A stretch of DNA of 64,000 nt from Paraphoma chrysanthemicola (GCA_020744225.1 JAGMWG010000006.1:1240001-1304000); one strand, 5' to 3'; shown: positions 12,218 through 24,352, counted from the first letter of the stretch. Made by a program: numbers and translations. The notes: generated by a model from the sequence alone, not told the origin.

Positions 12218-13181
12218 GACGAGTGTTCTTTCGAGTTACCCGGCAGTATGGTGTCGTCAAGCCTCAATGGGTCGTTCCTGCTACTCCACGGTCCGGCTGG
12301 GGTAGCGTGCCGCTTCTATCGCCTTCAGGTGCGACTGACTTCCTCCTCTTCTTCTCGTACAGATTACTGTGTAGCCGCCGGGGCTACGAGGTGCGCGACG
12401 TTGTGGGCAGTATTACGGTGGTGGGTCGTCCGCTACTATTAGTCCTCGGGTATGAGGCAGCGAAGTGGTGGAGGTGGAGGTGGTGGTGCGCCGGGAAACG
12501 ATTGTACAGCGTGCGGGTGTCAGGCACAAGTTGGGGGGTCGGGCGGAAGAGGAGAGGTTTCGAGGGCAGCACTTGAGGAAGACAGGGACACGGTGGGAAT
12601 TTGGCGGGCGGTTGCAGCAGGGCACAGGTGGGGAGACCAAATCTGAGTCCCAGCGCGTCTGAGGACAAGCCTTGGCTAACACCGCGCCTATGGTGGCTGG
12701 CCGCCCGTGATTGGCCCCCTGCATCGTGAATCCGAAATCCACAGCGGTTACAGACTTGACCAGACGCCACGACCAACCCATTGCAGCATGACACCGCCGC
12801 CGCCGATACTGCGCGCTGCCAACAACCTTTGGAAGCGCTCTGCTCGGCCAGCACACGCATTCGGGGCAAACAAGCCAATCTCGCTGCATCGCGGCAATCT
12901 CAAAGTCTGTCTGCTTGTGGCCATGGAAAGGCAGCGTTTGAGAACTGTTACATGGCTTTCTGGCGACTGAGACAGGGCACGTGACGCCGAGCCACTCTCC
13001 GGGCGCCTTGGGTGTCCAGGCATGAACGCATGAACCCGTGGCCCTCCGCAGCGTCCGTGTTCGCGCATGTGTAGTTTCGGCCTAGATTTCAAGGTGCATG
13101 CTTAAGTGTTCTACAACCGGCCACGGCATTCCCAAGGCACTTCATTCTCCCCTGCGGAGTTTTGTCTACCTTGGCATCGCC
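12218..13181. other. Intergenic region upstream of noxR
   Basis: Nearly 1 kb between noxR and the CCS1 stop codon. It should hold the noxR promoter and leader. A GGT/GGA-rich run near 12460-12490 is simple sequence. Open frames of about 160 codons on the minus strand are overlapping and low-complexity, so I do not call a gene. Confidence 0.5.
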
Positions 13182-14149
13182 TCATAGCATGCCACGATCG
13201 CGCTGTTCCTCTCTCTCCTGCCAAACTGTCTTGCCGGAACACGAGCAAACGGTCTTATCATCTGAGTGGCCGGTGTTAGCTGTCTCAGCTCGACAGAGTG
13301 AAGGACGACGATTGGGGAAAAAGCAAGAAAGGCACTTACTGTCCCAAACACCGGCACTCCGTGCAATAACCCCGACTAGGGTGTCCGGATCGTTCTTATC
13401 GAACTGTGGATCGTTATGCCTTTTCGCATGCAGATATGCTGATAGGACTTACCTTTGCATCTTGCTGCCTTGAGACGACAATGCTGCGACCGATCATCTC
13501 CCATACCTGGATCGGCCTATCCAAGAAGACTGCGCCAACACCACCCTTTCCTACTTCAACAGTCCCGAAGATGCCTCGACTTGCCTTGCCTTCTTGCTTG
13601 GCCTTGGCCGCTTCCCATATAGCGCCAGTAGATTCCGGGCCTTCTGAGATGTCACCACTTTCTCTTACAGTGGCTTGATAGGTTCCAGGAGATAAGCCTC
13701 GTATGCTCAAGTCGATAATGGTCATGTCGGGAGCGACTTGGACCATGCGGACCAGCCCGCGCACCTTGTTCTCTACATCAGGAGCATGTGATTCTAGGAT
13801 ACACACAGCGGCACCTGTTAATGGAGATTAACTGATACGCTTTGATACATTTATACAGGAAGATACTCACTGTTGGACTTGCCAGAGCCACGCAGGATAG
13901 CATCGCGACCAGTAGACTGAATTGCAGCAACAATAGCCGACGGTGCTGCAGTGCCTTCGATTGACACTAATTGATCTTTAAGGTTCGCTGTGACTTTGCT
14001 GATACCTGCATTCTGTCAGTAGCCGAAGTGACATGATCGCCGAAGGCGCTCGTACCACTCAAATGCTCCAAGCTGCCCTCAATGTCATTGATGCAACTCT
14101 GGCAGGTCATAGGCACCGCGAAGATCGTTTCAAATTCCGGGACCGTCAT
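13182..14149 (-). CDS. CCS1: Copper chaperone for Cu/Zn superoxide dismutase
   Basis: Delivers copper to and helps oxidise Cu/Zn-SOD in the cytosol and mitochondrial intermembrane space. Five exons: 14149-14056, 14005-13871, 13814-13453, 13403-13340 and 13261-13182, giving 244 aa. The N-terminal heavy-metal domain has the MTCQSC copper site (C16, C19). A SOD-like middle domain follows (RSIVVSRQQDAK, DPDTLVGVIARSAGVW). The C-terminal domain ends with the CxC copper-transfer motif CSC (C224, C226) and TVWQEREEQ. Introns are 49-78 nt. ATG 14149 is chosen because it directly precedes the conserved PEFETIFAVPMTC start. The gene shares a 341-bp divergent promoter with the uL13m gene. Confidence 0.95.
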
Positions 14150-14490
14150 TTTGCCTGTCTGTAATTTAATCGTAACGATTCGTGGGGGGATCAACGTAAT
14201 GTGCGAAGCTCGAAGCACAATGTCCCTGGACTTGATCGCTTTGAAATCCGTCGTTCGGCGTCCTGCTTGCTCCGACTGGCTGGCGAGTTAGGTACAGGTC
14301 CCACCACGTGACGACCCACGAATTTGTGATCGAGCTTGGCATCTGAACTTCAACATCACGAACAGCGCAAGCAAATACCGACGGCCATAGACTACTTCAT
14401 ATCGTTTGGTCAAGGCATATCGAGCTTTTTATCTATCAGTAAGGTTTCGAGAGCCACCACACAGGCCATTGGCCTCTCACACCATCCGCA
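14150..14490. promoter_or_regulatory. Divergent promoter region, CCS1 / uL13m
   Basis: A 341-bp spacer between two start codons. It must serve both directions. No individual element is recognised. Confidence 0.5.
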
Positions 14491-15092
14491 ATGTCCCAAA
14501 CAATAGGCAAGGTAAGAACCACATCGGACCTCCGCAAGGCAGCTTGAGCTCGCCCTTCTCACACGAATTTCTATCTGACATCTCCCAGACCCGCCTCGCC
14601 TACGCGCGCTCATGGCACCTCATCGACATCGGTTCCGACTCCCGCGCCCTCGGCCGCGTCGCATCCTCCATCGCCCTAATCCTCATGGGCAAACACAAGC
14701 CCATCTTCGACCCGTCCACCGACTGTGGCGACTACGTCGTGGCCATTGACTGCGCCAACGTGCACACAACCGGAAAAAAGCGGTTCCAGAAATTGTACCG
14801 CACGCACACGACGCGGCCGGGCTCGCTCAAGGAAATCAGCATGGACCGCATGATTGCCAAATGGGGAGGTGGCGAGGTGCTGAGGAAAGCGGTCAGTGGT
14901 ATGCTACCGAAAAATAGGTTGAGGAAGGAGAGATTGGCGAGATTGAAGACGTTTGAGGGCAGGGGACATCCGTATCAGGAGAATTTGTTGCAAGTGAGCA
15001 ATGGTGGTGGGCAGAGTATCACGGAGCATGAAGGTGTCAGGAGGGCGTTTGCGAAAGCGAGAGAAGGTGCACAGGAGGCGGCGGCGTCATGA
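14491..15092 (+). CDS. MRPL23: Mitochondrial ribosomal protein uL13m
   Basis: Large-subunit protein of the mitochondrial ribosome, the bacterial L13 family. Exon 1 (14491-14511) encodes only MSQTIGK. A 77-nt intron (GTAAGA, CTGAC branch site, CAG) follows. Exon 2 is 14589-15092. The product is 174 aa. The signature includes SWHLIDIGSDSRALGRVASS at the start, GDYVVAID in the middle and the basic KNRLRKERL stretch. ATG 14491 is chosen because the next upstream frame lacks similarity and the intron joins cleanly to TRLAYARSW. The gene ends 160 bp before the convergent phosphoesterase stop. Confidence 0.94.
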
Positions 15093-15252
15093 CCGGATTT
15101 AGAGGAAGGCGGGGCATTGTGGTGGGTGTATGACTTGTGTATGGTTATTGCATTGCATATGGCGTTCAGGCCAGACGGATGTCGAACTACTTTCAGATGT
15201 ACAAATGATGCATTTCGGCGCACAGCGCGCAGATGACGGAAATCTATATACG

Positions 15253-17343
15253 CTACTTTGGGCAGTCTTCCCCTTCAACAGCCCACGCCTCACTCACCCA
15301 GTCTGTCATGATGTCCGTGAAGCTCTTCCCGTCCGCAAAGACCTTCGTGTCGTCGCTCGTGTACTTCTGTCCCGTATACTGCAGTGCCATGAGCACCCAC
15401 TTCTCGATGAACTCATTATACATAAGATCGACTGTCGCAGGCTCATGATCATCCTCCGGCTCGAAGCCAACAGTGGCTTGGATACAATTCGGCACGTTGT
15501 AGAATTGGATCTCGGAGTGAATGGTATCGTCACCGTCATTGCTGGCGTCGTCTTTGGTGGTATAGCCTGGGAATGGCTCGGGTTCGTCTCCGCTGAAAAC
15601 AACTTGCTCGCGACCTTGGTTGGCAAACATGCTGTCATGCGAGGACAACAAGTGTGGTCGGAATCGTGCTGCGTGGACCTCTGGTGGCGTGAGGAAGGCG
15701 TTTTGCTCCATCATTTCCAGCATGATTGGGCCTTCATTATTGAGAAGCTTGATGACCTGACTTGCGGCCTTGTAGGGTACATCTGGAATGTATCGAAGCG
15801 CAGATGTAAACGGCGATACCAAGAACTTAGTGTCTTTGGTGAAGGCGCCCTTGAAAACGTCGAAACGTATCGCACCAGTATTGGTGACCACCAAGGCTTT
15901 CTTCCCGGACTTCATTCGTTCGGACTTCGCGATGGTTTGTGGAAGCAATTCATCTGCCATCATTGTGAAGATACTCTCCTTGTGAGGGTATGGGCGGCGA
16001 TTGACCCAAAAGTTTCGAGGGGCGCAGCCATACTTGTGGGTGAGATCGAGCGATTTACGGGCTTCGCCAATGGCCTTGGAGACATTCAAGCCATGTTCTG
16101 TCGGGAAGGTCTTCTTCTTCTTGCCACTGTGGTGGTACAGCGAGTACAAGTTGTTATCAATGTACCGACGGTCGAACTTCAACTTCGCCTTCTGAGGCAC
16201 TGGCGTACGAGATTGAGAGCCACCAGTGTTGAGCCCGTCGATGGACATGAAACCAAGTGTCTCCATGTAACGACCACTTTCGAGGGCAACGGCCTTGCTG
16301 TCGAAAATCTTGTAGTCCTGCACATTGAGTTAGTAATGAGTTTGTGAACACCAGTGAGCGAAAACGGTAATCTCAAGTCAACATAATTAAGTTGACATGG
16401 GTGTGCTTACTCGGATATGACTGTGGCCACCAAAGAACTGTATCGGTGTGTCCCATTGCGCAGAGCGAAGCGTTCGAAATAGTAATGCATATTCATCGGA
16501 GCGAATATCGACATGACCGAACACGATGATGAGATCCAAGTCTTTATCCTTGATGGCTTCCGTGAACCAGGATTCCTTGACAGTATCTTCTACTCTCTGC
16601 ACAATAGTGTTGTTGGCGTTGCCAGTGAAATCAAAAATGAAACCAAAGGCCAAGATGCGGATTCCTTGGTTCTTAGTAGTGAACTTCTTGTATCGCGGAG
16701 CAAGTGGTTCCACTTTTCCCGTTTTTGGATTGTAAATGTCCAGGTTTGAAGCTAGGTAGTTGCCTTTGAAGTCAGGGACGGTGTGGAAGAACTCTCCTTC
16801 CGCTGTGTCGGCTTTGTATAATTCATGGTTGCCAGAGCTGATCAAGTCGATATGTTGCTCTTTAGCGATCTCGTAAGTAAATTTACCGCGTGGCTTGGAT
16901 GAGTCGTAAATTGCATTTCCTTCTACACGATCTCCGGTATCAATGACAAGGAGGTCAGAGCCGTCTGCGTCGGCCTTGGCACGAAGATGTTTCGCAAAGG
17001 AGACGTAATCGCCCCAGTCAGCTGAATAAGAGGCTCTGTGGACTCATCAGTATAGGTGCAACTCGGTGGCACATCAGCAGATCGATGGCTGAAAAAAACT
17101 CCGCGCTCGGATTCCAGTTCAGAGCACTTTGCGTGTGCGAATAAAGTAAGGTTCAGGATGGAGGGAGTGGTTCACTTACTCTTGAAGATGGCCGCCCCAC
17201 CAGCCGTGGACGTCGGTTGTATGCAGGAAGTTTAGCTGCGCCCATGGTAGCTCACGCAGGGGTGCTGCTATCGGCTCTGGAGCTTCTGGTTGTACGCAGG
17301 TCGCCCCTTTCACAGCAGCCAAAAGCGCAAACGTCCGAAACAT
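15253..17343 (-). CDS. Secreted/vacuolar calcineurin-like metallophosphoesterase (5'-nucleotidase-like)
   Basis: Three exons: 17343-17180, 17035-16411 and 16317-15253, giving 617 aa. An N-terminal signal peptide (MFRTFALLAAVKGATC) is followed by the metal-binding motifs of the family: DVH (D44, H46), VIDTGDRVEGN, SSGNHELY, then VFGHVD and GGHSH. The long C-terminal half resembles the 5'-nucleotidase C-terminal domain. The best family match I know is the yeast YHR202W type, a vacuolar nucleotide phosphatase. The exact substrate is inferred. Introns are 144 nt and 93 nt, longer than most in this window. An upstream in-frame TTG is not used as the start because ATG 17343 gives a clean signal peptide. 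Confidence 0.88.
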
Positions 17344-17755
17344 GTTGAGGATGAAGAACAATGAAGTGCTCTTTCACTCGACTTGTCGCCAGCCACCTGT
17401 CCAGGTGACCATTCAGGTACTAAGCTCGGCACCTGACAGCTGCCTTGTGGGTGACTAACGCGCTCGCTGGAGACTTGAAGAGGTGAATGGGGCAGATGCA
17501 GGCAATCGCGTTCGGGTGCCCTCGAGCAGTTGTTGCAGATGTCAAGCAAGAGCAGCCAATCAGTGCTGACGTAGCGTCGGTGAATGCACGTTGGCGCAAG
17601 TGACAGGGATGGCATGAATTCCGGAGCTCCGTGCAAGCCCTGGAGCTCAAAATAGTTAAGCCCTCAATACATTTCCTCACACCACAACACCAGCCTCCCA
17701 ACATCGCCATCAACATCAGATCCACGCGCAATCTCGTTAATTGCGTCGCATAGTC
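17344..17755. promoter_or_regulatory. Divergent promoter region, phosphoesterase / RCC1
   Basis: A 412-bp spacer between two start codons. I recognise no specific element. Confidence 0.45.
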
Positions 17756-19627
17756 ATGGCTCGCGCTGTCCCCTCTCGCGCTGCGGCCGCTAAGCCCACC
17801 GAATCGAAGGATGCCAAAGTGAATGGCAATGGTAGGTCGAAGCCATCTAACGATTCCAAACCACCGCTGACTCTCCGTCGAGGCCCAGCACGACGCGCGA
17901 AAACGAAGGCGCAAGAAGTTGCCGTCGCGAACGGCGTCGATTCCGAGCCAGAGTCCGACACTGAGCCTGCACCCAAGCCCGCCGCAAAAAAGCGTAAGGT
18001 CAACGCGTCCAGTGGCAAGCAGGTCATTCGAGCTGATCAACCCGCAGTCGCTGCGCGGCCCGCGAAGAACACGCCTATTCCCGTGCCAGAGCCTAAATCT
18101 GCGGCTGTAAAGACAAAACGCAAGAAGGACGATGTCAGCGAAGACGAGACAACGCCTGAGCCCGAAGCAAAGAAAGCCAAGGTTGCGCAACCAAAGGCAG
18201 CACCAAAGGCTGTCAAGAAGTCGGTGACGCCAGCTGTACAAGCACCGCCAGCCGCGAAGAAAGTCGAGCCGAAGGGTCCCCGACGCGTTCGTGGACAGAA
18301 GACCGAGATCAACCCCGTCCGCTACACCGAACCTCTGAAGGTTTTTGTATTTGGCGAGGGTGCCAACGGTGAACTTGGACTTGGTGCCGACCGAAAAGCC
18401 ATCGACGTGAAGCGCCCGCGCTACAACCCGATTTTGAGCGACAAGCACGAGGTAGTCCGAGTAGCAACTGGCGGCATGCACGTTCTGGCTTTGACAAAGG
18501 ATAACAAGATTCTCTCTTGGGGCGTTAATGACAGCAAGGCTCTCGGGCGGAAAACGGACGATGCCAATGTCAAGATGCGCGATCTCGACGCGGACGATGA
18601 TTCTGACTCCGAGGACGAGACGGGCGGTTTGATCGATCTAGAAGCCACACCGACAGCTATCTCCGACGAACACTTCCCGCCAGAGACCGTCTTCGTTGAC
18701 ATCGCTGCTGGCGACAGTTGCTCATTTGCGCTGACAACAGAGGGCGCAATCTATGGTTGGGGAACATTCCGCAAGAACGAAGGCATTCTTGGCTTTGCGC
18801 CTGGCGTCACAACTGCAGACTACCCGCAGTATGTTGAAGGTGTCACCAAGGCCACTCAGATTGTATGTGGCACGAACCACATTTTCGCCTTGACCAAGGA
18901 TGGAAACGTGTTTGCTTGGGGCAATGGTCAGCAGAATCAGCTCGGTCGACGTCTCACGGAGCGCAATCTAAGTGAAGGTCTCTTCCCAAGCAAGCTCGGC
19001 TTCCGCGACCTCACCTTTAAGCGCCCAAGCCACAAGTTCGTTTACATTGCCAGTGGCGATTACCATGGCCTCGCAATCGCACAGGATGGCCGCGTCTGGG
19101 CATGGGGAGTAAACAACTACTGCGAGACTGGGTACCCTGCCAATGCTGGCGCGGATGATGCCAATGTTATTGCACCACGCATTGTCGCAAGCCTGGAAGG
19201 CAAGCAAGTTGAGAAGATTGCAGCCGGTTCGCATCACAACATTGTCTTGTCCAAGGACGGGCAGGCATTGGTCTGGGGTCGTTGTGACGGCTCGCAGACC
19301 GGTCTCACAACCGCCTACCTTGCTGGCATCAATGATGAAGAGAAGCTGCTCATGAACAACGGAAAGCCAAAGATCTTGATCGAGCCCACACCTCTGCCCG
19401 GTCTGAAGAACATTGTGGAAGCCGCCTGTGGCCCAGACCACTCAATAGTCATTGATCAGAACGGCAAGGCCTACTCATGGGGTTTCTCAGCGAATTACCA
19501 GACTGGTCAGGGCACCGACGATGATATCGACGTCCCGACTATGATCGATAACACCGCCGTGCGGGACATCAAGCTCAACTGGGTCGGCTGTGGTGGCCAG
19601 TACAGCGTTCTGACGAGCCTGAAGTAG
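17756..19627 (+). CDS. SRM1: RCC1-type Ran guanine-nucleotide exchange factor
   Basis: Chromatin-bound exchange factor that loads Ran with GTP and so sets the direction of nuclear transport. A single exon of 623 aa. The first 190 or so residues are basic and Ala/Pro/Lys-rich, with nuclear-localisation-like clusters (KKRKV near residue 80). The rest is the seven-bladed RCC1 propeller. Repeats show the usual GxNxxGxLG-type core (FGEGANGELGLG, WGNGQQNQLGR, WGRCDGSQTGL, WGFSANYQTGQG). An acidic insertion (DADDDSDSEDE) sits in an early blade. ATG 17756 is the first in-frame methionine. An upstream TTG is discounted. Confidence 0.93.
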   Translation: MARAVPSRAAAAKPTESKDAKVNGNGRSKPSNDSKPPLTLRRGPARRAKTKAQEVAVANGVDSEPESDTEPAPKPAAKKRKVNASSGKQVIRADQPAVAARPAKNTPIPVPEPKSAAVKTKRKKDDVSEDETTPEPEAKKAKVAQPKAAPKAVKKSVTPAVQAPPAAKKVEPKGPRRVRGQKTEINPVRYTEPLKVFVFGEGANGELGLGADRKAIDVKRPRYNPILSDKHEVVRVATGGMHVLALTKDNKILSWGVNDSKALGRKTDDANVKMRDLDADDDSDSEDETGGLIDLEATPTAISDEHFPPETVFVDIAAGDSCSFALTTEGAIYGWGTFRKNEGILGFAPGVTTADYPQYVEGVTKATQIVCGTNHIFALTKDGNVFAWGNGQQNQLGRRLTERNLSEGLFPSKLGFRDLTFKRPSHKFVYIASGDYHGLAIAQDGRVWAWGVNNYCETGYPANAGADDANVIAPRIVASLEGKQVEKIAAGSHHNIVLSKDGQALVWGRCDGSQTGLTTAYLAGINDEEKLLMNNGKPKILIEPTPLPGLKNIVEAACGPDHSIVIDQNGKAYSWGFSANYQTGQGTDDDIDVPTMIDNTAVRDIKLNWVGCGGQYSVLTSLK

Positions 19628-20308
19628 ATGCGGAAGCCAACGTCCGCGCGAATATTCGCCTGATATTGCATCCTTGCCCTCCTCTTCCAGAGGCTTTTCA
19701 TCGATCAGAATGCACCTTTTCATATTTGATATCTATCTGTTCTCCACCCTTTGGGGGTTCACAGTCTGGCATAGACGGCGTTTTGAGGCATAGCGGCTCC
19801 TGGGTATAGCGCTTGTGGATTATTAAAACGATTTCTCTTCGCGGTATGATATGGCATGGCATCGGGCTTTGAGCGAATTGAGACGCTCCAGAAGCCTAAG
19901 AAACGGTTGGGAGGATGCCTTGGCTATAGTTATATGGTTACCTTGTAATAGTAGAATGCTATGCTTTCCTCGCTGCATATAACGTTCCCTGTACGGACTC
20001 GCCATATGATAGTGACGCTGTTAACAAAGCCTTATCGAGAACACGAAGATCACATCACATTGCTTCGGCGAAGCGTTGCATGATAAATCTTCACATATTT
20101 GGATTCCATAATATCTGCGTGACCATTCGAGGTCACCTTCCAAGTAATCCTCCCAAAACGCCATGTAAATGCCTCCCAAACTCCACATCCTTCGTCAGAT
20201 TCCTCAGGGTTCGAGACCATCCGCTATTTTCCAGGGCGTCAAAGCCCAGCCATCATCTCGTCGCGCGCATCGCCCGTGCTTGTTCTCGTTCGCTGGCGTT
20301 GTATCTGT
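19628..20308. other. Convergent intergenic region, RCC1 / RPB10
   Basis: A 681-bp spacer holding the two 3' untranslated regions. No further gene or repeat is seen. Confidence 0.6.
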
Positions 20309-20783
20309 TCACATGCTGTTAGCCCCTGTCCGGGACATAAGAGCATTCTCTCTGCGCTGAGCCTCGCGCTGCGCCTTTTGCTGCGCGAGCCTCTCTTCGC
20401 TGGGAACGTACTTGAGCAGTTTCTCGATGAGGTCGACGTGGGTCAGGATCATGCGGCGGCAGCAGTAGCGCTGGAGGCCTATGGCGTCGAGAGCGTCGCT
20501 GGTTGGGTAAGTGTTAGCGCGAACACGGAAGTAGGACGTGTAGTGTGGTTCTGGTGCGAGGGTCTGAGTGCTTGGGGGTGTAATGTCGCAAGCTGTGGGA
20601 GATGCTAGTCGCGTGCATTTTGTGTCTCTTACCCCTCTTCCATTTCTTGCGTAAGGAGCTCCATGTACTTTTCCCAGAGGTCACCGACGACCTATACGTG
20701 TATCAGTATGCGCCGCGCATTGAGTCTGGTTGTTGGGGAAGCGGTACCTTGCCGCACGAAAAGCACCGGATAGGGACGATCAT
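20309..20783 (-). CDS. RPB10: RNA polymerase I/II/III shared subunit RPABC5 (Rpb10)
   Basis: Small zinc-binding subunit common to all three nuclear RNA polymerases. Three exons: 20783-20748, 20691-20633 and 20498-20309, giving 94 aa. The zinc site is clear: MIVPIRCFSCGK at the start and RYCCRRM in exon 3. The conserved THVDLIEKLL follows. After that comes an extra charged tail (EERLAQQKAQREAQRRENA) that makes it about 20-25 residues longer than the usual 70-aa protein. Introns are 56 and 134 nt, and both junctions restore family sequence (GK-VVGDLW, EEG-DALDAIG). It is divergent from UTP17, with 271 bp between start codons. Confidence 0.95.
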
Positions 20784-21054
20784 TCTGGAGGCGTGGGATC
20801 GTAGAATGTACGCGATAAGTTCTGGCGACCGGGCAACTTGTGTATGGTGAGCAACGTAGTGAGATCCTAGTGGTTGGTGTTGCTTGAAGCTCGCGATGTC
20901 AAAGAAAGTTGCGGGCGCGCTAGCCACTAGCGTGCCGCGGGCGGTGAAAAGCTTCGAAATAATTTACAAGTCCAAGTTCAAGCCCAGATCCAAGACGACC
21001 GCGACGACTTCGCTATCCCCACTTTGCCTTGCCGGAGAGCTTCAAGGACGAGCA
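20784..21054. promoter_or_regulatory. Divergent promoter region, RPB10 / UTP17
   Basis: A 271-bp spacer shared by two genes of RNA polymerase and ribosome production. An in-frame ATG at 20896 could extend UTP17 upstream. I favour the later start, so this remains regulatory sequence. Confidence 0.5.
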
Positions 21055-24000
21055 ATGGCAGACACTGCCCAACAATTGAAGAGGAAAAGGGAGAGCATTC
21101 CCGGGTCACAGAAGAAGTCCAAGAAGCAGAGGAAAAGCGAGGCGCACACGGGACAAGATGCTGGACTGAACGGGGACAATGTCGCCGCTACAACGGCGAC
21201 CGGGGCACTACCACAGTCGCCAGCAGTTTCCAAAGCCCTTGAAAGGCCGAAGGGACAATCTCGAAAGTCCAAGGCGGATGCAACGCGCGAGGATGCCGTC
21301 GCAAGTACGCCATCGGGTGTAAAGCAGGACAGCAAGGCAGCAGCCAGCCTTCCAAACGGAGCCGTGGATGCTACAGAGTCAAAAACGACGTCAACAGATA
21401 CGCCGCTAAAGCAGAGCAAGACAGAACGAAAAGCGGCTCGCGAGGACGCCGAACCACAAGCGAGCAAAGATGACAACCAGGCCGAAGACGTGGGTGCGCA
21501 AGACGTCTCAGCTCAACCCGCAGCACCATCACATGCAACTGAGAAGCTTTCCAAGAAGCAAGCGAAGAAAGAACGACAGGCCCTGGCAAAGGCGACCAAA
21601 GATGCACAGGTAGTGGAGTCGAGCAAGTCGCAGCTGTCCAAACCCAAGAAGCAAAAGAGTAAGCACGCAGCCACATGGGCACTATCGCCAGCACAAGGCA
21701 GTTGGTTTCTACCCTTCGACCCCATCTTCTCCTTGGACGAGAAGTACCTCCTCCTCGCGAATTCAAAAAATGTGCAGATCTACTTCACGGAAACGTCTCT
21801 TCTTGCCAGTGTCTTGCCCGTCGGCACCGCGGGCTTCGTCACAGCTTACGCATTGTCTTCGTCCCAACCACACCACGTGTACGTCGCCGACTCGAACGGC
21901 CTTATAACCCTCTGGGACTGGGTGGAGGGTACAAAGGTTGGCAGATGGGATATTGGTGTCACAGTACGGAACATGGCTGTGATCACACAACCAGGGTCTG
22001 ATGAGGACCTGGTTTACTGCCATGAGGTGGGCAGCAGCCATACTGTCACCGTCCATGCGCTTCGCACCAAATCGCAGGCATCAAAGACTGAACTGAAGCG
22101 AGTCTTGAAGACACCCTCTGCAATCACGAGCATTCAGGTGTTGCTTCAGGGTAGATATGTGGTCATCTCAACAGCAGAGTCGATGTTAGTCGGCAAGCGC
22201 GTGAAAGTCACAAAGACAGCAGTGCAAGACTTCGAATACGTGTGGCGCGAGCTCAAGTTCGCGAAGCGGATAACCACCTGCAGCTCATACCTCCGCCTGT
22301 CGGTCAAAGATCAAAGAGACGTTCTCGATGTTGCCGTAGGGGACGAGATTGGCGTTGTACTCCTGTTCGAGGACATTCTTGCAGGTTTCGCCATGATTGA
22401 ATTGGGACAGAAGGTCAACAAGAGCAGGACAGACAACGCCGAAAGCTTACGGCCAAAGCTTTTACATTGGCACAGAGACGCCGTGGGCTCAGTGAAGTGG
22501 TCTTTGGATGGTAAGCGGCGTGACTGATAATTCTTGTATTCACTTCTGACACAATGCAGGCAACTATCTCATCTCTGGTGGCGACGAAACTGTTCTCACC
22601 ATCTGGCAGCTTACTACAGGCAAGCCCCAGCATCTGCCCCATCTTACCGCAGCGATCGAGAATATCGTTGTGTCTCCTTCGGGCTCGTCCTACGCTCTTT
22701 CGCTAGCGAACAACTCCGTAATCGTCCTCTCGACAACCGAGCTCGAGGCGAAGACAAACATCATCGGCATTCAGACGAGAAGGGTGAACCCCGAGCAACT
22801 GCCAAAGAGACTGAATCATGCTGGTTCTTCGACTCATGTTCTCCAGTCGGTCCCACTTGTTATGGATCCACTGAACGCACAGCACGTTCTCTTCACGGTG
22901 CCATCGTCGCAGCCGCGACAGCGGAATGAGGGCCTGCGTCCCGAGCCGTATCTACAGACTTATGACATCGCAAATCAGCGCGCAGTAACGCGACAGGCTA
23001 TGACACGTAATAACGCAACAGACACAAACATGGCTCCAGATGGTCGACGTATCGCCGAACCAAACGTTGACCACCTCCAAATTAGCTACGATGGGCAGTA
23101 CCTTGCGACTATTGACGAATGGACGCCACCGAAAGCGGACGCCGCTTACCTCAACGAAGGCAATGACGCGATCAGCGAAGAAGAGCGCCTCCTACGCCGA
23201 GAGGTATATCTTAAGATCTGGCGTAGGGATGAGAAGAACGGACAGTGGTCGCTTGAAACCAGAATAGACTCGCCACACATGGTTGAAGCTCTTGGCCGAA
23301 ACAGCAGGGTTCTCGGCCTTGTTGCTCATCCTGCTGTCCAAGGATTCGCAACTATCGGCGAGGACCATGTAGTCAGAATCTGGAAACCGAAAACTCGACT
23401 GCGGGATGGGATCGTTGTCCGCGGCGCTGATACACGAGGTCTGATCAACTGGTCATTGAGCCAATCGATCGAACTACCCAATCCTGATAAGATGTGGTTG
23501 TCCGAGGGAGGCTCAGCATCAGAACACCCACGACAGTACCGGCTCGCCTTTTCGGCCGATGGATCGATCCTAGCCGCAGCCGTATCCGGCACGTCTCAAG
23601 AGGATCGGGGACTGATTCACCTTATCGATGCAAACGCTGGAAGCATACGACGCTCGATGACCGAGATCGATCTTACCGTCCTTTGCGGCGTTGGTATTGT
23701 CGGTCGTCACCTAGTCGTGGTCAGCGATTGCATTACCGTGTGGGACTTGGTGAACGACGATCTTGCTTACGTTGCACCCTTCAGCACCGAAGGTCTTGAT
23801 CCTGCCGAGAGCGTCTCTGTGGTTCGCTTGGCCGTCAACGAGGTTGATGGCACTTTCGCCGTCTCTCTGCCTCAGTTCGAAAAGGCTGAAGCTCAAGCAA
23901 GCCGTATCAAGAGGGTGTCTTCCAAGATTATGATATTTGGCACAGAGCAGAAAGAACGAATTTGGTCGCACAACCTACCCGCCATTACTTTGGCTCTAGC

Positions 24001-24352
24001 TGCGAGGAAGGGCAAGGGCGAGAAGGGATATGTTGCACTTGACTCCATCTCCTGCATTCGTACCATCACGCCAGCAGCTGGTCGTTTGGCCGTCCCAGCT
24101 TCCCAAGCGGCGGAAGAGACCGCGGTGGAACGTAATGAGGATGACTTGGTAGAGGAGGTCGACGATATCGAAGATAGCGCAGCAAGTCGTGCGCTTGAGA
24201 ACTTGATCCTCGAGAACGAGTACGACAAGCCCGTCGTCACTCATCAGGACCTTGAGAATATCTTCCACAACGACAACGCACCCCAGGCGCCAAAAGATGT
24301 GTTTAGTGCAGTGATTGGGCTATTTGGAGGAGTAGCTAAGGCAGCAGCGTAG
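21055..24352 (+). CDS. UTP17: Small-subunit processome WD40 protein Utp17/Nan1 (WDR75)
   Basis: Nucleolar t-UTP subcomplex protein needed for rDNA transcription and 18S pre-rRNA processing. Two exons, 21055-22510 and 22560-24352, with a 49-nt intron (GTAAGC...CTGAC...CAG), giving 1082 aa. The N-terminal 200 residues are basic and low-complexity (KRKRES, KKSKKQRK). Tandem WD40 propellers follow (for example WHRDAVGSVKWSLDG, joined by splicing to NYLISGGDETVLTIW). The C-terminal tail is acidic (EEVDDIEDSAASRAL). The splice falls exactly inside a WD repeat, which supports the join. ATG 21055 (MADTAQQ) is preferred over 20896 because the extra stretch looks like leader sequence. Confidence 0.9.

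Noticed and set aside
12384..12889. Two overlapping minus-strand open frames of about 160 codons
   Set aside because: Both are low-complexity, overlap each other in different frames and lie in the noxR upstream region.
15130..16347. 405-codon plus-strand open frame
   Set aside because: It lies antisense to exon 3 of the metallophosphoesterase, has no domain and is explained by codon bias of the opposite strand.
17420..18481. 353-codon minus-strand open frame
   Set aside because: It is antisense to the RCC1 gene and its promoter, with repetitive Gly/Arg/Cys/Trp composition and no family features.
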